From positions 868,001 to 932,000 of the forward strand of contig JAPWGK010000018.1 of the NCBI GenBank assembly GCA_029641185.1: a DNA stretch of 64,000 nt, read 5' to 3'. The stretch comes from Pseudofabraea citricarpa. Taxonomy: Eukaryota > Ascomycota > Leotiomycetes > Helotiales > Dermateaceae. Position numbers and translations under genes: made by a program. Shown piece after piece: positions 36,117-49,100 of this stretch (its first letter is position 1; every line of letters begins with the position of its first letter). The notes below the pieces were generated by a model. It saw nothing but the letters and a program-made list of their open reading frames with translations. It did not search any database and was not told where the DNA came from.

Positions 36117-37108
36117 CTACGTTCCTTGTTATCATATGTGTAATTATCTTGAGTTAATAAAATTATTATTTAAGATTATACCCAAATCCCATATTTCTCT
36201 ACTTTGCTATACGTTATCATATATCCATTTTTCTAACCTTTCTACATGTCCACGTGAGCCTCACTCCACTGGCTCCTTCTTGACTGTCATCTTCTATATG
36301 AAATCTCATGGGAGTATCACAAGAAACAAATTATACCTGTGGAAAATTGAAATTATTTTAACAGAAAACGCGCATTATTGAAATATGGAAAGCTCTGTAG
36401 CTCGAAGAGTTTCCGCCCACGATTTGTTAATTCAACTGAATTCTCTCAAAAGCTCCAAACCACTTCCAAACTTAAGGTTGTATCAATACCATGCACTCTC
36501 AAACAAAATACATAATTAACATTAACTACTATAACAAGGATTCGACGGCCTTCAAACCCCAACCCCACAACTAGCAATATCTACACCTGATTCATCCACA
36601 GCCACATGCAAATCAACCCTTGTTCAAATCATACTCTTATCTAGTATATTGACACTTCTATTGAACTTAGATCTTGTCTGTAGGGTTGGAAAATTGGCGC
36701 ATTTTCTTTTTAAAAATAAAGCGAGCCAGCCCAATTGTCTGGTACGTCGCTTAATTGGTCTCGAGTCTCGTGGTCGATTGGCCGCAAAGAGAAACAAAAC
36801 AGTGTCTGGAGAACTACAGATTATCTAATTACGAGAGTGCTAAAAGAGCGAAAGGTTAATCGTGTGTGTTAATATGCTTGTGCGTGTGAATCACAGGGCG
36901 TATCAAAGTTATTCACATGACCTCGAGAGTTTACAAGCGAGTGGGAGAAATATTTGAGTTTTTGACTGCCTTGGTGTATTTCAAAGCCCTTTACTAGGCA
37001 TACATTGTTTCGAATCATGCGTAGCTGTAAATTCGATTCTAATATATTCTAGGTAAAAACATTCATCTACACCATTCAAACAGCCAAATGATACCGCCAA
37101 TGTACTCA
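36117..37108. other. Intergenic AT-rich region right of the transposon
   Basis: AT-rich with no supported gene. It ends at the 3' side of the HD-domain gene. Confidence 0.5.
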
Positions 37109-37729
37109 TCACAGCTCTATCTCTTCCTTCCACCACTTCAAAAAGGTGGTTAGTCTCTCCGTCCTCTCCCTCGCCAATTCTTTTCCCATCTCCGTCTTCA
37201 TCATTGCTTCCAACTTGAATAACTTCAGCTCGAAAATTCCCAGCGTTTCATCAAGAGGTCTTCCTCCATGAGAACCCCCATATGTGAACGCCCTCCCAAC
37301 TCCGACGGCCCCGATTGCATCCAACCGATCCGCATCCTGCACAGGACCAAGCTCTGGATACTCAACGAGTAGATTTTGGACATAGTCCAAATCGGTGATC
37401 TCGCTGCTGTAGGACACAGCACTGCATATGGTCTGAACTTTGTTGGCCAACTCCTCATCTGCGCCTAATGATACGAGTACAGAATACACCATGGTTTTTG
37501 GATCATCTCCTGGCCTTAGATACTTTTTGTCGCCTACATCATGTAGAAGTGCTGAAAGTGTGATGATATCGAGATTGTATAAGTCTGGCGACGAGGAAGC
37601 AATCTTGAGAGCGAGCCCTTGAACGCGTTCGATGTGCCTGAAATCATGACTTCCGTCGTATTGACTCATGAAGTTCTGAACATATGAGGTGACTTGGTCT
37701 AGAAGATTCTTTTCGATTGAAGAGACCAT
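37109..37729 (-). CDS. HD-domain phosphohydrolase
   Basis: Single exon, 206 aa. The metal-binding HD signature is present: GSHDFRHIERV supplies the first histidine and LSALLHDVGDKKY the HD pair. A later LDAIGAVGVGRAFTYGG segment with a preceding DADR matches the conserved aspartate region. This pattern is typical of the small YedJ/YpgQ-type HD proteins, which hydrolyse phosphate or pyrophosphate bonds of nucleotides or similar compounds. The substrate is unknown. It lies in tandem downstream of the SDR gene, 258 bp apart. Confidence 0.85.
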   Translation of the reverse strand: MVSSIEKNLLDQVTSYVQNFMSQYDGSHDFRHIERVQGLALKIASSSPDLYNLDIITLSALLHDVGDKKYLRPGDDPKTMVYSVLVSLGADEELANKVQTICSAVSYSSEITDLDYVQNLLVEYPELGPVQDADRLDAIGAVGVGRAFTYGGSHGGRPLDETLGIFELKLFKLEAMMKTEMGKELARERTERLTTFLKWWKEEIEL

Positions 37730-37987
37730 TTTGAGAAGGTAATTGAGTGCCCGTCAAAACAGAAACTTCAAGATATAAGTACGCGATGTCGCGTCTCAAG
37801 TGACACGCGTGGTCATGCGCCAGCTGTATTATGTTGTCGGTGTAGCATCCCAACATGGCAGGTGCTTGGAAATGCATTATTTCTAATGGCCACCCCTTGG
37901 ATTCGCACTGGCACGTAAGTTGAGATGACTCAGATGAGGCGCTGTTGCCTGCTAAAGTGGGGAGTCCCCATGTACCGGCCGCGGAGA

Positions 37988-38881
37988 TCACCTTCCCAGA
38001 AATCCACCATCGACAGCATGTATCTCACCTCCAACAAAGTCACCAGCTCTAGAGGTCAAATATATCACAGCTCCTTCAAGATCGAAAGGTTGTCCCCATC
38101 TTCCAGCTGGGACGCGTTCCAGAATCTTCCTCTCCTTCTCCCCTCCATCCTTGAGAGCAGCTGTTAACTCGGTTTGTATATATCCTGGGGCCAGTGCATT
38201 GACATTGATTCCTTTCTCCATCCACTCGTTATTGAGAGCCTTGGTGAGTTGCGCAATAGCTCCCTTGCTTGCCGTGTATGCTGGGACTTCGACACCGCCA
38301 GTGAAGGACATTACGCTTGCCACGAATAAAATCTTTTTGTTTGCCTCGCACTTGAGTTGTGGTGTTGAATCTGCGTATTCTTTTAGGCTCGTACCGAACC
38401 AGTACTTGGCAAGATCTCTGCTGAGTTGAAAGCCAGCTGTAAGATTCACATCCAAAATCCTATCCCAATCGGCATCCGGGAAATCTTCAGCAGGGCTGCG
38501 ATGTTGAAGACCGGCACAGTGTATGAATATATCAACTTCTCTTTGGTCCCGGGCTAAGTGAGGCACAATTCTTAGGACTTCGGGTCTCTGAGACAGGTCG
38601 CATATGTATGTGTGGCATTCGCGACCTAAAGATTCGACCTGTACCACAACATTGAGCACCTCTACTGAGCTAGGGTCCCTCACAAGGAGTATAATGTCGG
38701 CGCCAGCTTGTGCTCTAAGACCACCTTTGTATTAGCTCTATCGGGATATGTAAAGGTCGACTGAGCTTGCAACGTACAATGCAAAAGCTATATGGCGGCC
38801 AATTCCACGGGTACCACCTGTTACCAGTGCAGTTTTGCCTTCAAGCCCAAAAAGGGATGTTAGGTAGTCAGACGCACTCAT
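37988..38881 (-). CDS. Short-chain dehydrogenase/reductase (SDR)
   Basis: Two exons (38881-38778 and 38714-37988) join in phase to about 276 aa, typical of classical SDRs. The cofactor motif TGGTRGIG lies in exon 1. Exon 2 carries the acidic CDLSQ site, IHCAGLQ (NNAG-equivalent, here HCAG), the catalytic serine in FVASVMS and the YTASKGA active site with Y-x3-K. APGYIQTEL and the C-terminal GGEIHAVDGGF are also typical. It resembles 2-deoxy-D-gluconate 3-dehydrogenase/3-oxoacyl reductase types and oxidises or reduces an alcohol/ketone with NAD(P)(H). The substrate is not determinable. It is divergent from the WD40 gene by 313 bp. Confidence 0.87.
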
Positions 38882-39194
38882 TATCGCAATAGAAAAGAGC
38901 GTTATTGATTTCGTGATGGAGCGACACGGGAAGGACAGTAACTAAAGAGGGGAAGCTTGAAGCTCGAAGCTCGAAATGTTAGGCATGCTATTGATGTATT
39001 CCCCACTTACCCAAAGTGGACGTGTATTTTGGCACGTGACCTGCAACACACTCGCACTTATGTCCTAAGGCATGAATACTCATCCGTCCAAAGGGAACTG
39101 CCTGTGGATGGACCATAAAATTTCACAAATAAACGAACAATCTACCAATCTAGGCAATTTGACACTTGATCTGGTTGTTGAACTACAAGATTCA
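38882..39194. promoter_or_regulatory. Divergent promoter of SDR and WDR6-like gene
   Basis: A 313-bp gap between divergent start codons. No specific binding site was recognised. Confidence 0.35.
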
Positions 39195-42100
39195 ATGTCT
39201 CTCGAGGTAAGCATAGTTGCTGGCTTTTAGATACCCTGTTCAAAGATTGGATATGCAGTTGCTAATTCACCCTTAGCACGATCACACACTCAATCCCGTG
39301 ACCGCGCTCGAATTCTTCCATCATGCTGGAAATCTGCTGGTCTTGGCCGGAGAAGGCACATACATGAAAGTCTTTGAGGCCAACTCGGGAAAACTCGTCT
39401 GTCAATGTCAAGTCTTTGACGCGCAGACTGTTCATGGAATTGTCCTTGCTCCAGGCGCGACATCAGATGACTTGCAGTTGGTCATCTGGGGAGGATCATC
39501 ATTGGTTCTACTCAGTGCTTCTACCCTGGAATCTTTACTATCACAAGATATTCCTACAGTCAAGGAACTGGAGGTAGTAACAGCGGACTGGATACTAGAC
39601 GTCATAATAGACCCGTCACACCAAGGTTGTGTACTTGTAACAGCCCACAATACATTATTTCAAGCAAGGTTTGGCACCGATGGAAATACCATTGATTTTA
39701 AATCACTTTCTTCCCCATCAAGATCAATCCTGTATTCAGCACATCTAGTTTACGATACCACAAATCTAATCTTGGTGGCAGCTGGTACTGTTTTCGGTGA
39801 AATTATCGTATGGGAATGTGCCCTTTCTGAAGACCAAGAACCAGCTGGCTGCAGAGTCTTGTGTACCTTGACAGGACATGAAGGATCGATATTTGGCGTT
39901 AACATATCGCCACCTGTCATTGATAGCCATGGCACTCAAACCAGACTTCTCGCGAGTTGTAGTGATGACCGCACAATTCGACTGTGGGATATCCATGGCC
40001 ATTCAAAATTCAGACCTTCTAGAGAGCATGCAACCGAGTCAGAATTGAGAGAGACTGGATTTGGTGATACCAGCCATTTGGGTTCAGAGGTTGCGGATAC
40101 GTGTCTAGCGATGTCGATGGGACACGCCTCACGCATTTGGGGCGTCAAATTTTACCAGAGTCAACTTGAATCCTCGAATTCGTACTCATCAATCAACATC
40201 CTCTCTTTTGGTGAGGATTCAACTACCCAAAAATGGTCTCTTGGCTCTTGGGAAGCTTTAGAGAATCTCTCGAGCGGGGTGGATTATACCCCTCGAAAGT
40301 TGAACCATGCTGGCACATTTGCATACCACCGAGGCAAGCATATATGGTCTAGAGCAACTCGTGATCTTGCTGCAGATGGGACTATTCTTATCACAGGTGG
40401 CGCTGATGGTAGGATACCTTGCTATCGAATTCCGTCCGACAACGAGGAAAGCGTCTCGGGCTCCCCAATCCTGGCTAATTTCGATGATGTGGATCTATCA
40501 GCAACAAAATACTGTTCAAGAAATCCAGGTCTAGCAGGGCAAAGCTTAAATGATCATTCAGTCCGATCAGCTATGTTCGATTTCCAGGATATCTTAAACC
40601 AATTCACAATCCCCTATGAAGAAATGGATGAGAAGGCGAGGTTTGCGTCTCGTCATGAGAGACCAATATTGCCGTTGACAGAGGCAAAAAAGCCACTGGA
40701 AACTAATACTTCGGAATTGAAAGAAGAACCACAAGATGGAAAAAACAGCACGGAGCTCGCTCCTGCTAACAAGAAAAAAAAGCCAAAGCCAGTGAAAATT
40801 CAAAAAGACGCTCTGAATCGGTATGATTTCGTATGCAAAGATGAACTTGTTCTCACGACTACCTTTGGACGAATTTTCCATTGCTATATCGGGGAGAGTG
40901 TGCATTGGAGAGAGCTCTTTTGCCTCAGCAATCAGTATGAGGCATTGCGATCATATTCAGTCATTAAAGGCTCACCAAAGCTTAATGCTGTATTCCTTGC
41001 AGGCGCGACTGGTGATATATACATGTATCAATCAAATATAACTAATCCTGAGAATTTCGCCACGCTATGGAGACCAGAAGCTGTTGGCGAGACTTTGAAA
41101 GATCAGATCTCGCAACCTCTCGATGACCGTTCATCAGATCTGGTTACGGTTGGAAAGTTAGATAGCAAGGTCGCCGATATGGTCATCGCAACGGATCTGG
41201 AAACGTCAAGTTTAACCCTCTTCGCTGTTCCAATTACAGGAAAAACGATCACAAAGTTTATCATCTCACTTGCAGGTAGTTATTCACTGCTGAGAACAAG
41301 CAAGATACAACTTCCCGACGCATTTTTAGTCACCAGTGCACAAGTAATAGGATCACTTACAGTGGTTGGTGCTAGAAACGGAGCTATTGCTGTGTATATG
41401 AATGAAGAGAAATTAGCTTCCTTCGTATATTTCGCCGAACCTGGAGAAAGAGATGCTATTACAGCAATTGTTAATATCAAAACAGATATGTCTCGAGTCC
41501 GCATGGGATCTTTTCTTACAACATGTCGTAATGGAACATTCTCGATATTCACAGTTACTGAAGAGACAGCTTCCTTCGCAGAGACCCCGGGACTTTCAGT
41601 TTCACGCATTCATCATGGAACACCACCGTTCGGGCCAATGATCGAATTGGCTTGGTTTAGCGATTCGGATTTATATCTGTATGGATTCCGAAGCAAGTAT
41701 TTCGTGATATGGAATGAGACGCAGCAGCGCCAAGTCGCGGAAGTTGAATGTGGAGGTGCGCATAGAACTTATGCATATTCACCGCCTGAAGTGAATAATA
41801 GAGGTGGCCATTTTGCATATACCAAAGCGTCGAAACTCTATATACATACACAGAAGGGCAGCTCACACAGATTCATCAAAGAAGGCGGTCATGGTAGAGA
41901 GATCAAATCCTGTGCAGTCTCTCCTGACGGAAACTTGATTGCAACAGGAGCTGAAGATACTATGATCAGATTGTGGAAATATCACGACGAGGGAAACACA
42001 TTGGAAAACCGTTTCGAGTCTTTAACAGTCATCAAAAAGCATACTACCGGGATTCAACATTTGCAATGGCATGGTCCTCGATATCTTTTTAGCAGTGGCG

Positions 42101-42984
42101 GGACTGAAGAATTCTTCGTCTGGGCCGTCACGTCAGTTCCAGAATTTGGCGTTGGTATCATGTGCGAAGCAGCATGCCCAGATCGGAGTGAAGATGGGGA
42201 TTTGAGAATAACCAGTTTTGACGTTTCGGATATGCTAGTTTCGAAGACCGGTCACCAAGAGCTACTTATCAGTATAGCTTATTCGGACTCTACAATCCGC
42301 ACCTATCGATATAGCAAAGAGCAGGGCTTCAACCTGCTCAGCACTGGAAGATACACTTCAATCTGTCTCACGCAGCTTCGTCACGTTTACCTCGATGAAG
42401 AGCAATTGTTCATTTTAACAGCTGCAACAGACGGTAAAATCGCGATCTGGAAAGCTGTGTTGACAGCTACAGAAGGCACCTCTTCTGATCCCACCACCAC
42501 CACCACGCCATCAGAGCTTCAGCTGGTTTCCAAAAATGAACTCCACCAAAGCTCAATCAAAAGCCTGGATATTCTCAAGCTAAACCACGGTCGATTCATC
42601 GTTGCAACAGGCGGAGATGACAATGCGATCGGAGTCGCCGTTTACAGTAAAGAAACACTGCTGTCAGGAACTACTCCCACGAGATCAATCATTCCGTCGG
42701 CACATGCAGCTGCTGTCACGGGTCTAGCTTTCGTCCCTGGAAAGAATCTCCAGCTCGTAAGCTCCGGTAACGACCAGAGAGTTAAGAAGTGGAATCTCTC
42801 TATTGCCGAAGATGGCAATGACGTTACGGGTTTCTCGAATGCTGGGGACGTCTTTACTTCTGTCGCTGATGTAGGTGACTTGTCGGTGTTGAAAAATTGT
42901 GATACGGATGTGGAGAGCGCTCAGAGTAAGGTTCTAATTGTTGGCGTGGGTATGGATGTTTGGCGTGTGAGGAGGAATTTTTAA
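39195..42984 (+). CDS. WD40-repeat protein, WDR6/Rtt10-like
   Basis: Two exons: a 12-nt first exon (39195-39206, MSLE) and 39277-42984, joined in phase to give about 1,239 aa. The start region HDHTLNPVTALEF is typical of the WDR6/Rtt10 family. Many WD-type repeats are visible, for example LTGHEGSIFGVNIS ... CSDDRTIRLWDI, and GHGREIKSCAVSPDGNLIAT ... EDTMIRLWKY, and the last at AAAVTGLAFVPGKNLQLVSS. In yeast and man this protein pairs with the Trm7/FTSJ1 methyltransferase to 2'-O-methylate tRNA position 34, and has been linked to endosomal recycling. That role is transferred from family knowledge. A Lys-rich insert (KKKKPKPVK) interrupts the propeller near residue 500. Confidence 0.87.
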
Positions 42985-44631
42985 GATCGAGGTTTGACTT
43001 AGCTAGATAGAGTTAGGATAGGCATGGGCATGCATCCAATTGATAAAATTTGCAGGTTTCTCAAGATACACAAGTAGCCTTTAAGGAGAGATGATAGTCA
43101 TAAAAGTCTTTAACACAAACTACTGCACTAGTTATTTCTGGTGCATGAATGGGAAGTGCAAGGTAACAGTATAGAACTTTAAGTGAAATGGTATCAGGCA
43201 TGATGCAGTATTTCATTCTTCTTGCTCTAACCGAAAGAGAGAGAAAAACCCGAGAGAAATATAAATACGCCTGCGTTGGATCAAGATTCTATCAGCTGCT
43301 GTTGTTCCCAAATTTGCAACTCGGGGGTTTTTACTTCATATTGATTGGCTGGGTTAAGCTTCAGTAGACGAAAGTGGTCGGAAGAGTTAATTTAAGTTGA
43401 AAGTGATTGATATTTTTAGTTGAATAGTTAGCCTCATAAAAGGGTTTTTAGGTAAAGAAGGCTATAACTTATTCCTACAACTTTAATTATTAAGCTGAAC
43501 TTATAACCAATTCTAAAAAGAGCTGTTAAAGGAAAATAAAGATAATTAGCAGGAAGAAAAAGAGCAACATAAATATATTTGAACTCAAAATTGATAGCCC
43601 AGGAATATAATTGGACGAATCTAAGATAACGACGGCTGGAACACCCATGAGTAAATAGTCCCAATGCTTTGCATTGCTTGTATCTGCTCAAACTGTCTAC
43701 TCAAGCATAACATGCTATAAGGCAGAAGATAAGTGGCGTGAGACGATGAATGAAGTAAGCTTACAGTCCAGCTATGGGAAACCCTGAAGCTGAACTGAGC
43801 TGACATTACAGCGCATGGCATCAATACCAAGACAGACCTCGTACATAACTCTTGCTTAAGCGAACGGCTAACCACGAACGCCCTTAGGTCACACGTTTTT
43901 AGTGAAAAGTCGCCGAAAGTTTCATGCAGGTCGTTTCGAATCCGAAGAACATACAGGAAGGAAGTGGAGACCGGGACGGTAAACCGTCCCGGTCAAGCTG
44001 TGCATCCTTTTTAGCAACCCCTCATTGCACAATTCCAAGTGGACCATTTATTCTGACTTTTTACTAGTTTCTTACTACCCCGATGATGACTCTGGGCGTC
44101 TGGTCCAGGGAATCAAAATCGTTTTCATATATTTACCTCCAAATCCCATCTCCTACAAGATTCATCGAAATTTCAATCTCCAATCTCTGTCTCTCAAAAT
44201 TTCCAACATTAGGGCAGGTCTCATACTTGCCTACCTCTGAGCTAAAACCTACCTCCTTCTTCTTAAAAATATGACACTATAATGATTAGTGACTTCGTCA
44301 AGCATGTTCGATTCGACGCCTCTGCGTCAGTAATCTGCGATGAGATGGCACAGCTGCAGTTCAAAATTCATGAGTGAGAACGCGAGTCTGAAGATTCATA
44401 TGAACGTTTTGAGAGGATGTTGCTGTGAATTTTGCCTGAGGATATAGTAAGACGGGACGGTTCGGCACTAATGTAGTGTGCCCAGGAAAGCCTGGTATCA
44501 AAACTACTCGAATTTCAAGCAAAAGTCGCCGATAATAGTAGAATTCAATTGATTCCAGACCTATAAATGGACATGTTGGTCTGATCTGAAGATGGTGGCT
44601 GGATGTCGCTGACTTGCCGAATTCCAAAATC
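42985..44631. other. Intergenic region upstream of the enoyl reductase
   Basis: Very AT-rich at about 43400-43640, possibly an eroded repeat. It contains the perfect palindrome at 43969-43994 and a related half site at 44452-44461, described separately. No gene was recognised. Confidence 0.5.
43969..43994. promoter_or_regulatory. Perfect 12-bp inverted repeat, candidate Zn2Cys6 site
   Basis: GACCGGGACGGT and ACCGTCCCGGTC flank a 2-bp AA spacer. The arms contain CGG and CCG triplets, including a CGG-N4-CCG core, as recognised by fungal Zn2Cys6 dimers. It lies about 640 bp before the enoyl reductase start. A related half (ACGGGACGGT) occurs at 44452-44461. Function is an inference; a hairpin role cannot be excluded. 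Confidence 0.5.
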
Positions 44632-45761
44632 ATGTCGAACCCATCTATTCCCGCCCTCCAGACTGCCATCATATCGAAGGCTCCAGGCGAGCTGGCGATA
44701 TCGAATTCTGTCCCAGTTCCATTGTTGGAGAAGGATGCAGTACTGGTAAAAGTCCATGCCGTCGCCATTAACCCTGTCGATGCCAAGGCAGCAGACAACC
44801 TCTCGTATCCTGGAGCGATCAGCGGCTTTGACTTCTCGGGCACCGTAGTTGTCGTCGACCACTCCTCGTCATCATCATCCTCCATCTGCATCGGTGACAA
44901 AGTTTGCGGCGCAGTTCATGGTATGCACATTCTTCATCCGACCGAAGGCGCATTTGCACAGTATGTCGTTGCTTCTTTGGGCCTGCTCATGAAGATTCCG
45001 GAGTCCATGTCGATGGATGATGCAGCAACCCTGAGCACAGGACTTGGAACTGCAGCCCTGGGCATCAGGTCTCTCGGTCTTGAGACCACTGCTACAAAGC
45101 CAGGTTTTGTATTGGTATCTGGAGGAAGTACTGCTACTGGAACCCTTGCTATTCAGCTCTGCAGGCTGTAAGTAGCCCCTTCTGGCTGTGTAACTTGATT
45201 TGTTGCTGAGTCTCTGTTGGGGTTAGACGTGGGTACAGGGTAATTGCCACATGCTCGCCCAAGAATTCAGACTTGGTCAAGAGCTATGGAGCAGAAGAAG
45301 TCTTCGATTATGGTTCTCCAAACTGCGCATCTGATATCCGTGCCTATACAAAGAAGGCTCTCGGTTATGTACTGGACTGTGCTTCTGATGCAGTAAGCAT
45401 GGAACTTTGCTATGCTGCCATTGGACGTGCCGGAGGAAGATACACATCACTAGAGCCATATTCACACCGGGTTGCTAAACTGCGCCAGACCGTAAAGCCT
45501 GATTGGGTTTTCCAGCCAGCTTTATTTGGGAAGAAAGTCGGCTGGGCAAAGCCCTACGAGAGAGATGCGGATCCAGATATGAGGGATTTCGCTAAGAAAA
45601 TGTATGGAAGCATGCAGGAACTTCTAGAAGAGGACAAGCTGAGACCTCATCCAGCAAGTGTCCATGATGAGGGGTTTCAGGGGATAATTGACGGTGTGGA
45701 TCTAGTCAGGAGAAAGACCGTTTCGGCGCAGAAGTTGGTGTATCGAATCCCTGGAGCTTGA
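44632..45761 (+). CDS. Trans-acting enoyl reductase (LovC-type zinc-less MDR)
   Basis: Two exons (44632-45167 and 45227-45761) join in phase to 356 aa, the length of stand-alone enoyl reductases that serve highly reducing PKS or PKS-NRPS enzymes. Visible blocks: VKVHAVAINPVDAKAAD, PGAISGFDFSGTVV, GDKVCGAVHG, and the nucleotide-binding VLVSGGSTATGTLAIQLCRL, continued by SYGAEEVFDY. This is the medium-chain dehydrogenase fold without catalytic zinc ligands. It uses NADPH to reduce the enoyl bond on the growing polyketide, in trans for a PKS whose own ER is inactive. It lies 437 bp upstream of such a PKS-NRPS in the same direction. No lesion was seen, so it is probably still coding. Confidence 0.87.
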
Positions 45762-46198
45762 GTGAGCTTGACTAAAGTCACCAGTCCCGAATAAGTAGTT
45801 GTTGTTGAACTGTACTTCATTCAGCGGTATCCCAATCAAAACTCCGGTTTCTTTAGCCACAAGAGCACAAGCAACTTCAGTTCTCACTACACTTAGAAGG
45901 ATGCTTGCTTACTTTGTCTAACGAGCTTCGCTCAATCGCAACATGACATTTTCTTTTTACTGGTGCATCGGCTAATTTGGGTATTTTCGCATCTCACAAG
46001 TATTACATATCGGCGACTTTCTATCGCCGATAATTATTGCTGGGATAAACGAGACATGATAATCATCAACCACACAATCCTGCCAAGTAGCACCAATGTA
46101 CATAAGGTGATCCTAAAGTTTATATTTCTCCCTTGCGGTGGTTGTGAAGTTTCACCATTAGATCCGATCAGGTTCAAAAGATTCATTCAGACTACACC
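45762..46198. other. Intergenic region between enoyl reductase and PKS-NRPS
   Basis: This is the PKS-NRPS promoter interval. No copy of the 43969 palindrome was noticed here. Confidence 0.45.
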
Positions 46199-49100
46199 AT
46201 GCCTACTCAAAGTAGAGAACCAATCGCCATAGTTGGAAGTGGTTGCCGTTTCCCAGGCGAAGGCAATACACCTTCCAAGCTATGGGACCTTCTCAGCAAA
46301 CCACGAGATTGCTTGACTGAGATTCCGAGTGATCGATTCAACTGGGAAGGATATCACCACGAAGATGGAATTCATGGGAGTAGTAATACTAAGCATGCGC
46401 ACTTTCTCAGTGAAGGCGTCCGCAAATTCGATCCTCACTTCTTCAATATTCAGCCCACCGAGGCTGATGCAATCGATCCTCAGCAGCGACTTCTCCTGGA
46501 AACAGTCTATGAATCGCTGGACTCTGGCGGTCTTACTCTCGAAGGATTACAGGGATCACTAACTGCAGTATTTGTTGGATTGATGGGGTGTGATTATGCA
46601 GAACTTGTGCAGCGAGATCTTGACAGCGCCCCGACTTACACGGGAACCGGGACTGCACGTAGCATCCACTCGAACAGGATATCATATTTCTTTGATTGGC
46701 ATGGCCCTTCGATGACTATTGATACAGCATGTTCATCTAGCATGATGGCAATTCATCTTGCTATTCAGACTCTCAGGAGCGGAGAGTCACATTTGGCCGT
46801 TGCTTGCGGAGCAAGTCTCATTATTGGTCCCGGTAAGTAAAATTCAATGCAGTCAAATAAGTTAAGTTGCAATGCTGATGTAGGCTAGAAAACTATGTAA
46901 TTCTTAACAATCTCAACATGCTTGCTCCAGATGGACGTGTTAAGATGTGGGATGAAAGTGCGAACGTAAGAATTCATCCTCGAGACCTAGCCACAGAAGT
47001 ATACTGAGTTTATCAATTAGGGATATGCTAGAGGGGAAGGTGTAGCTGCAATTGCCCTGAAGACTCTCAGTGCTGCAATTGCTGATGGAGATCATATTGA
47101 ATGCATTATTCGAGAAACTGGCGTAAATCAAGATGGTCGAACCAAAGGCTTAACAATGCCTAGCGAGCTTGCGCAGGCTGAGTTGATCCGTCAAACATAT
47201 GAACGAGCCGGACTCGATATCAGCAAAAAAGAAGACAGACCTCAGTTTTTTGAAGCCCACGGAACCGGAACACCCGCTGGGGACCCTAAGGAAGCTGAGG
47301 CTGTGCACAACGCTTTTTTCCCCGCTGGCGGTAATTATAGCAAAGAAGATACCATCTACATTGGCTCCATCAAGACCGTAGTCGGACATACGGAAGGCAC
47401 TGCCGGAATTGCAGGCATCCTTAAAGCTTCACTGGCCTTGCAGAACAAATTCATTCCTCCGAACTTGCTCTTCAATAAGCTGAGTCCGACGGTAGCACCA
47501 TTTGCAAAACACTTGCAGCTCCCAACAAGCTTGGTACCGTGGCCCGATGTCCCGGAAGGGAATCCTCGACGTGCCAGTGTCAATAGTTTTGGTAGGTTCC
47601 TATAATTTAAGCACTGAATCGTCACTGATATTTGAACCTTGAAGGTTTTGGTGGTAGTAATGGACATGCGATTCTCGAAAGCTGGGATAATAACCCAAAG
47701 AGTTCTAAGCCTTTGGACGTCACATCTCCTGTATTTACCCCATTTGTGTTCTCTGCTGCATCTGAACGAAGTTTGGTTGCTGTACTAGAAGCAAATATGG
47801 AATATTTGAAACAGCACGAGGACATTAATTTGAGAGATTTTGCATGGACGTTGCAGCATCGAACTTCAACTTTTCCCTTCAAGACGATAATCTCAGCACA
47901 AAATATGCCAAGTCTCTGTTCCCAGCTTGCTACAAAGATCGAAGCTGCTCGAGGCAAGGATAAAACGCCAGTAGGTGTTAAGACTCAGTCGAAAGCCTCT
48001 CCGCGTATTCTTGGTGTGTTTACTGGTCAAGGTGCACAGTGGGCAGGTATGGGACGAGAGCTCATTCTGGCATCTGCTCACGTGCGGGAAATTCTTCAAA
48101 GTCTCGACCAGTCCTTGGCTGAACTTCCAGACTCAGATCGTCCCTCATGGTCAATTGTAGAGGAATTACTAAAAGACTCCAAGACCTCTCGTCTCAGTGA
48201 GGCAGTCATGTCACAACCCTTGTGTACAGCAATCCAGATCGTTCTTGTAGACTTGTTGAAAGCAGCAGGGGTCACATTTAAAGCCGTCGTCGGTCACTCA
48301 TCTGGAGAAATTGGAGCAGCTTATGCGGCAAAATTTATCAGTGCATCTGACGCGATCCGTATTGCTTACTATAGAGGCTTCGGCGTTAAACTATCGGCTA
48401 CCAACAGTGGTAAGAAGGGTGGCATGTTAGCTGTCGGCACTTCAACCGAAGATGCCCTAGAATTTTGCGAACTTCCAGATTTCGAAGGACGGCTGAGTGT
48501 TGCTGCCTGCAATTCATCATCCAGCGTTACACTCTCCGGAGATTTTGATGCGATTGAGGAAGCGAAATTAGTATTCGAAGAGGAGAAGAAGTTCGCTCGA
48601 ATTTTAAAAGTTGATACTGCGTATCACTCGCTTCACATGGAACCTTGGGCTCGGCCATACGCGGAAAAGCTCGAAAAACACAACATCAAAATATTGAAGC
48701 CTGATGAAAATGCACCAATTTGGTACTCCAGCGTTCAAAACGGTGAAAAGGTTGAGCCGTCCGACGAACTTCGGGCAGATTACTGGCGTAAAAACATGGT
48801 CCAAGCAGTCCTTTTTCAACAGGCGGTTGAATCCGCTGTTTCTCAAGCAGGGCCTTTTGATGTTGCACTTGAGGTTGGACCGCATCCTGCTCTCAAAGGA
48901 CCAGCAACTCAAACAATCCAAGACATAGCGGGCATTAACACTCCCTACTCAGGTGTCCTTAGCCGAGGGCAAAATGACGTCGACGCCTTTTCAGGGGGCC
49001 TTGGATTTGTATGGACGCACCTTGGCCAGCAATCCGTAAAATTTTCCACCTTTGATCAAATTATTGCAGGTAGTGCAAAACCTGTATTTTTGAAAGACCA

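Noticed and set aside
43434..43691. AT-rich block as a possible second transposon
   Set aside because: No terminal repeats or transposase motifs could be seen, only base bias.
44361..44900. Minus-strand 179-codon frame opposite the enoyl reductase start
   Set aside because: It overlaps the first exon of the enoyl reductase and has no domain.
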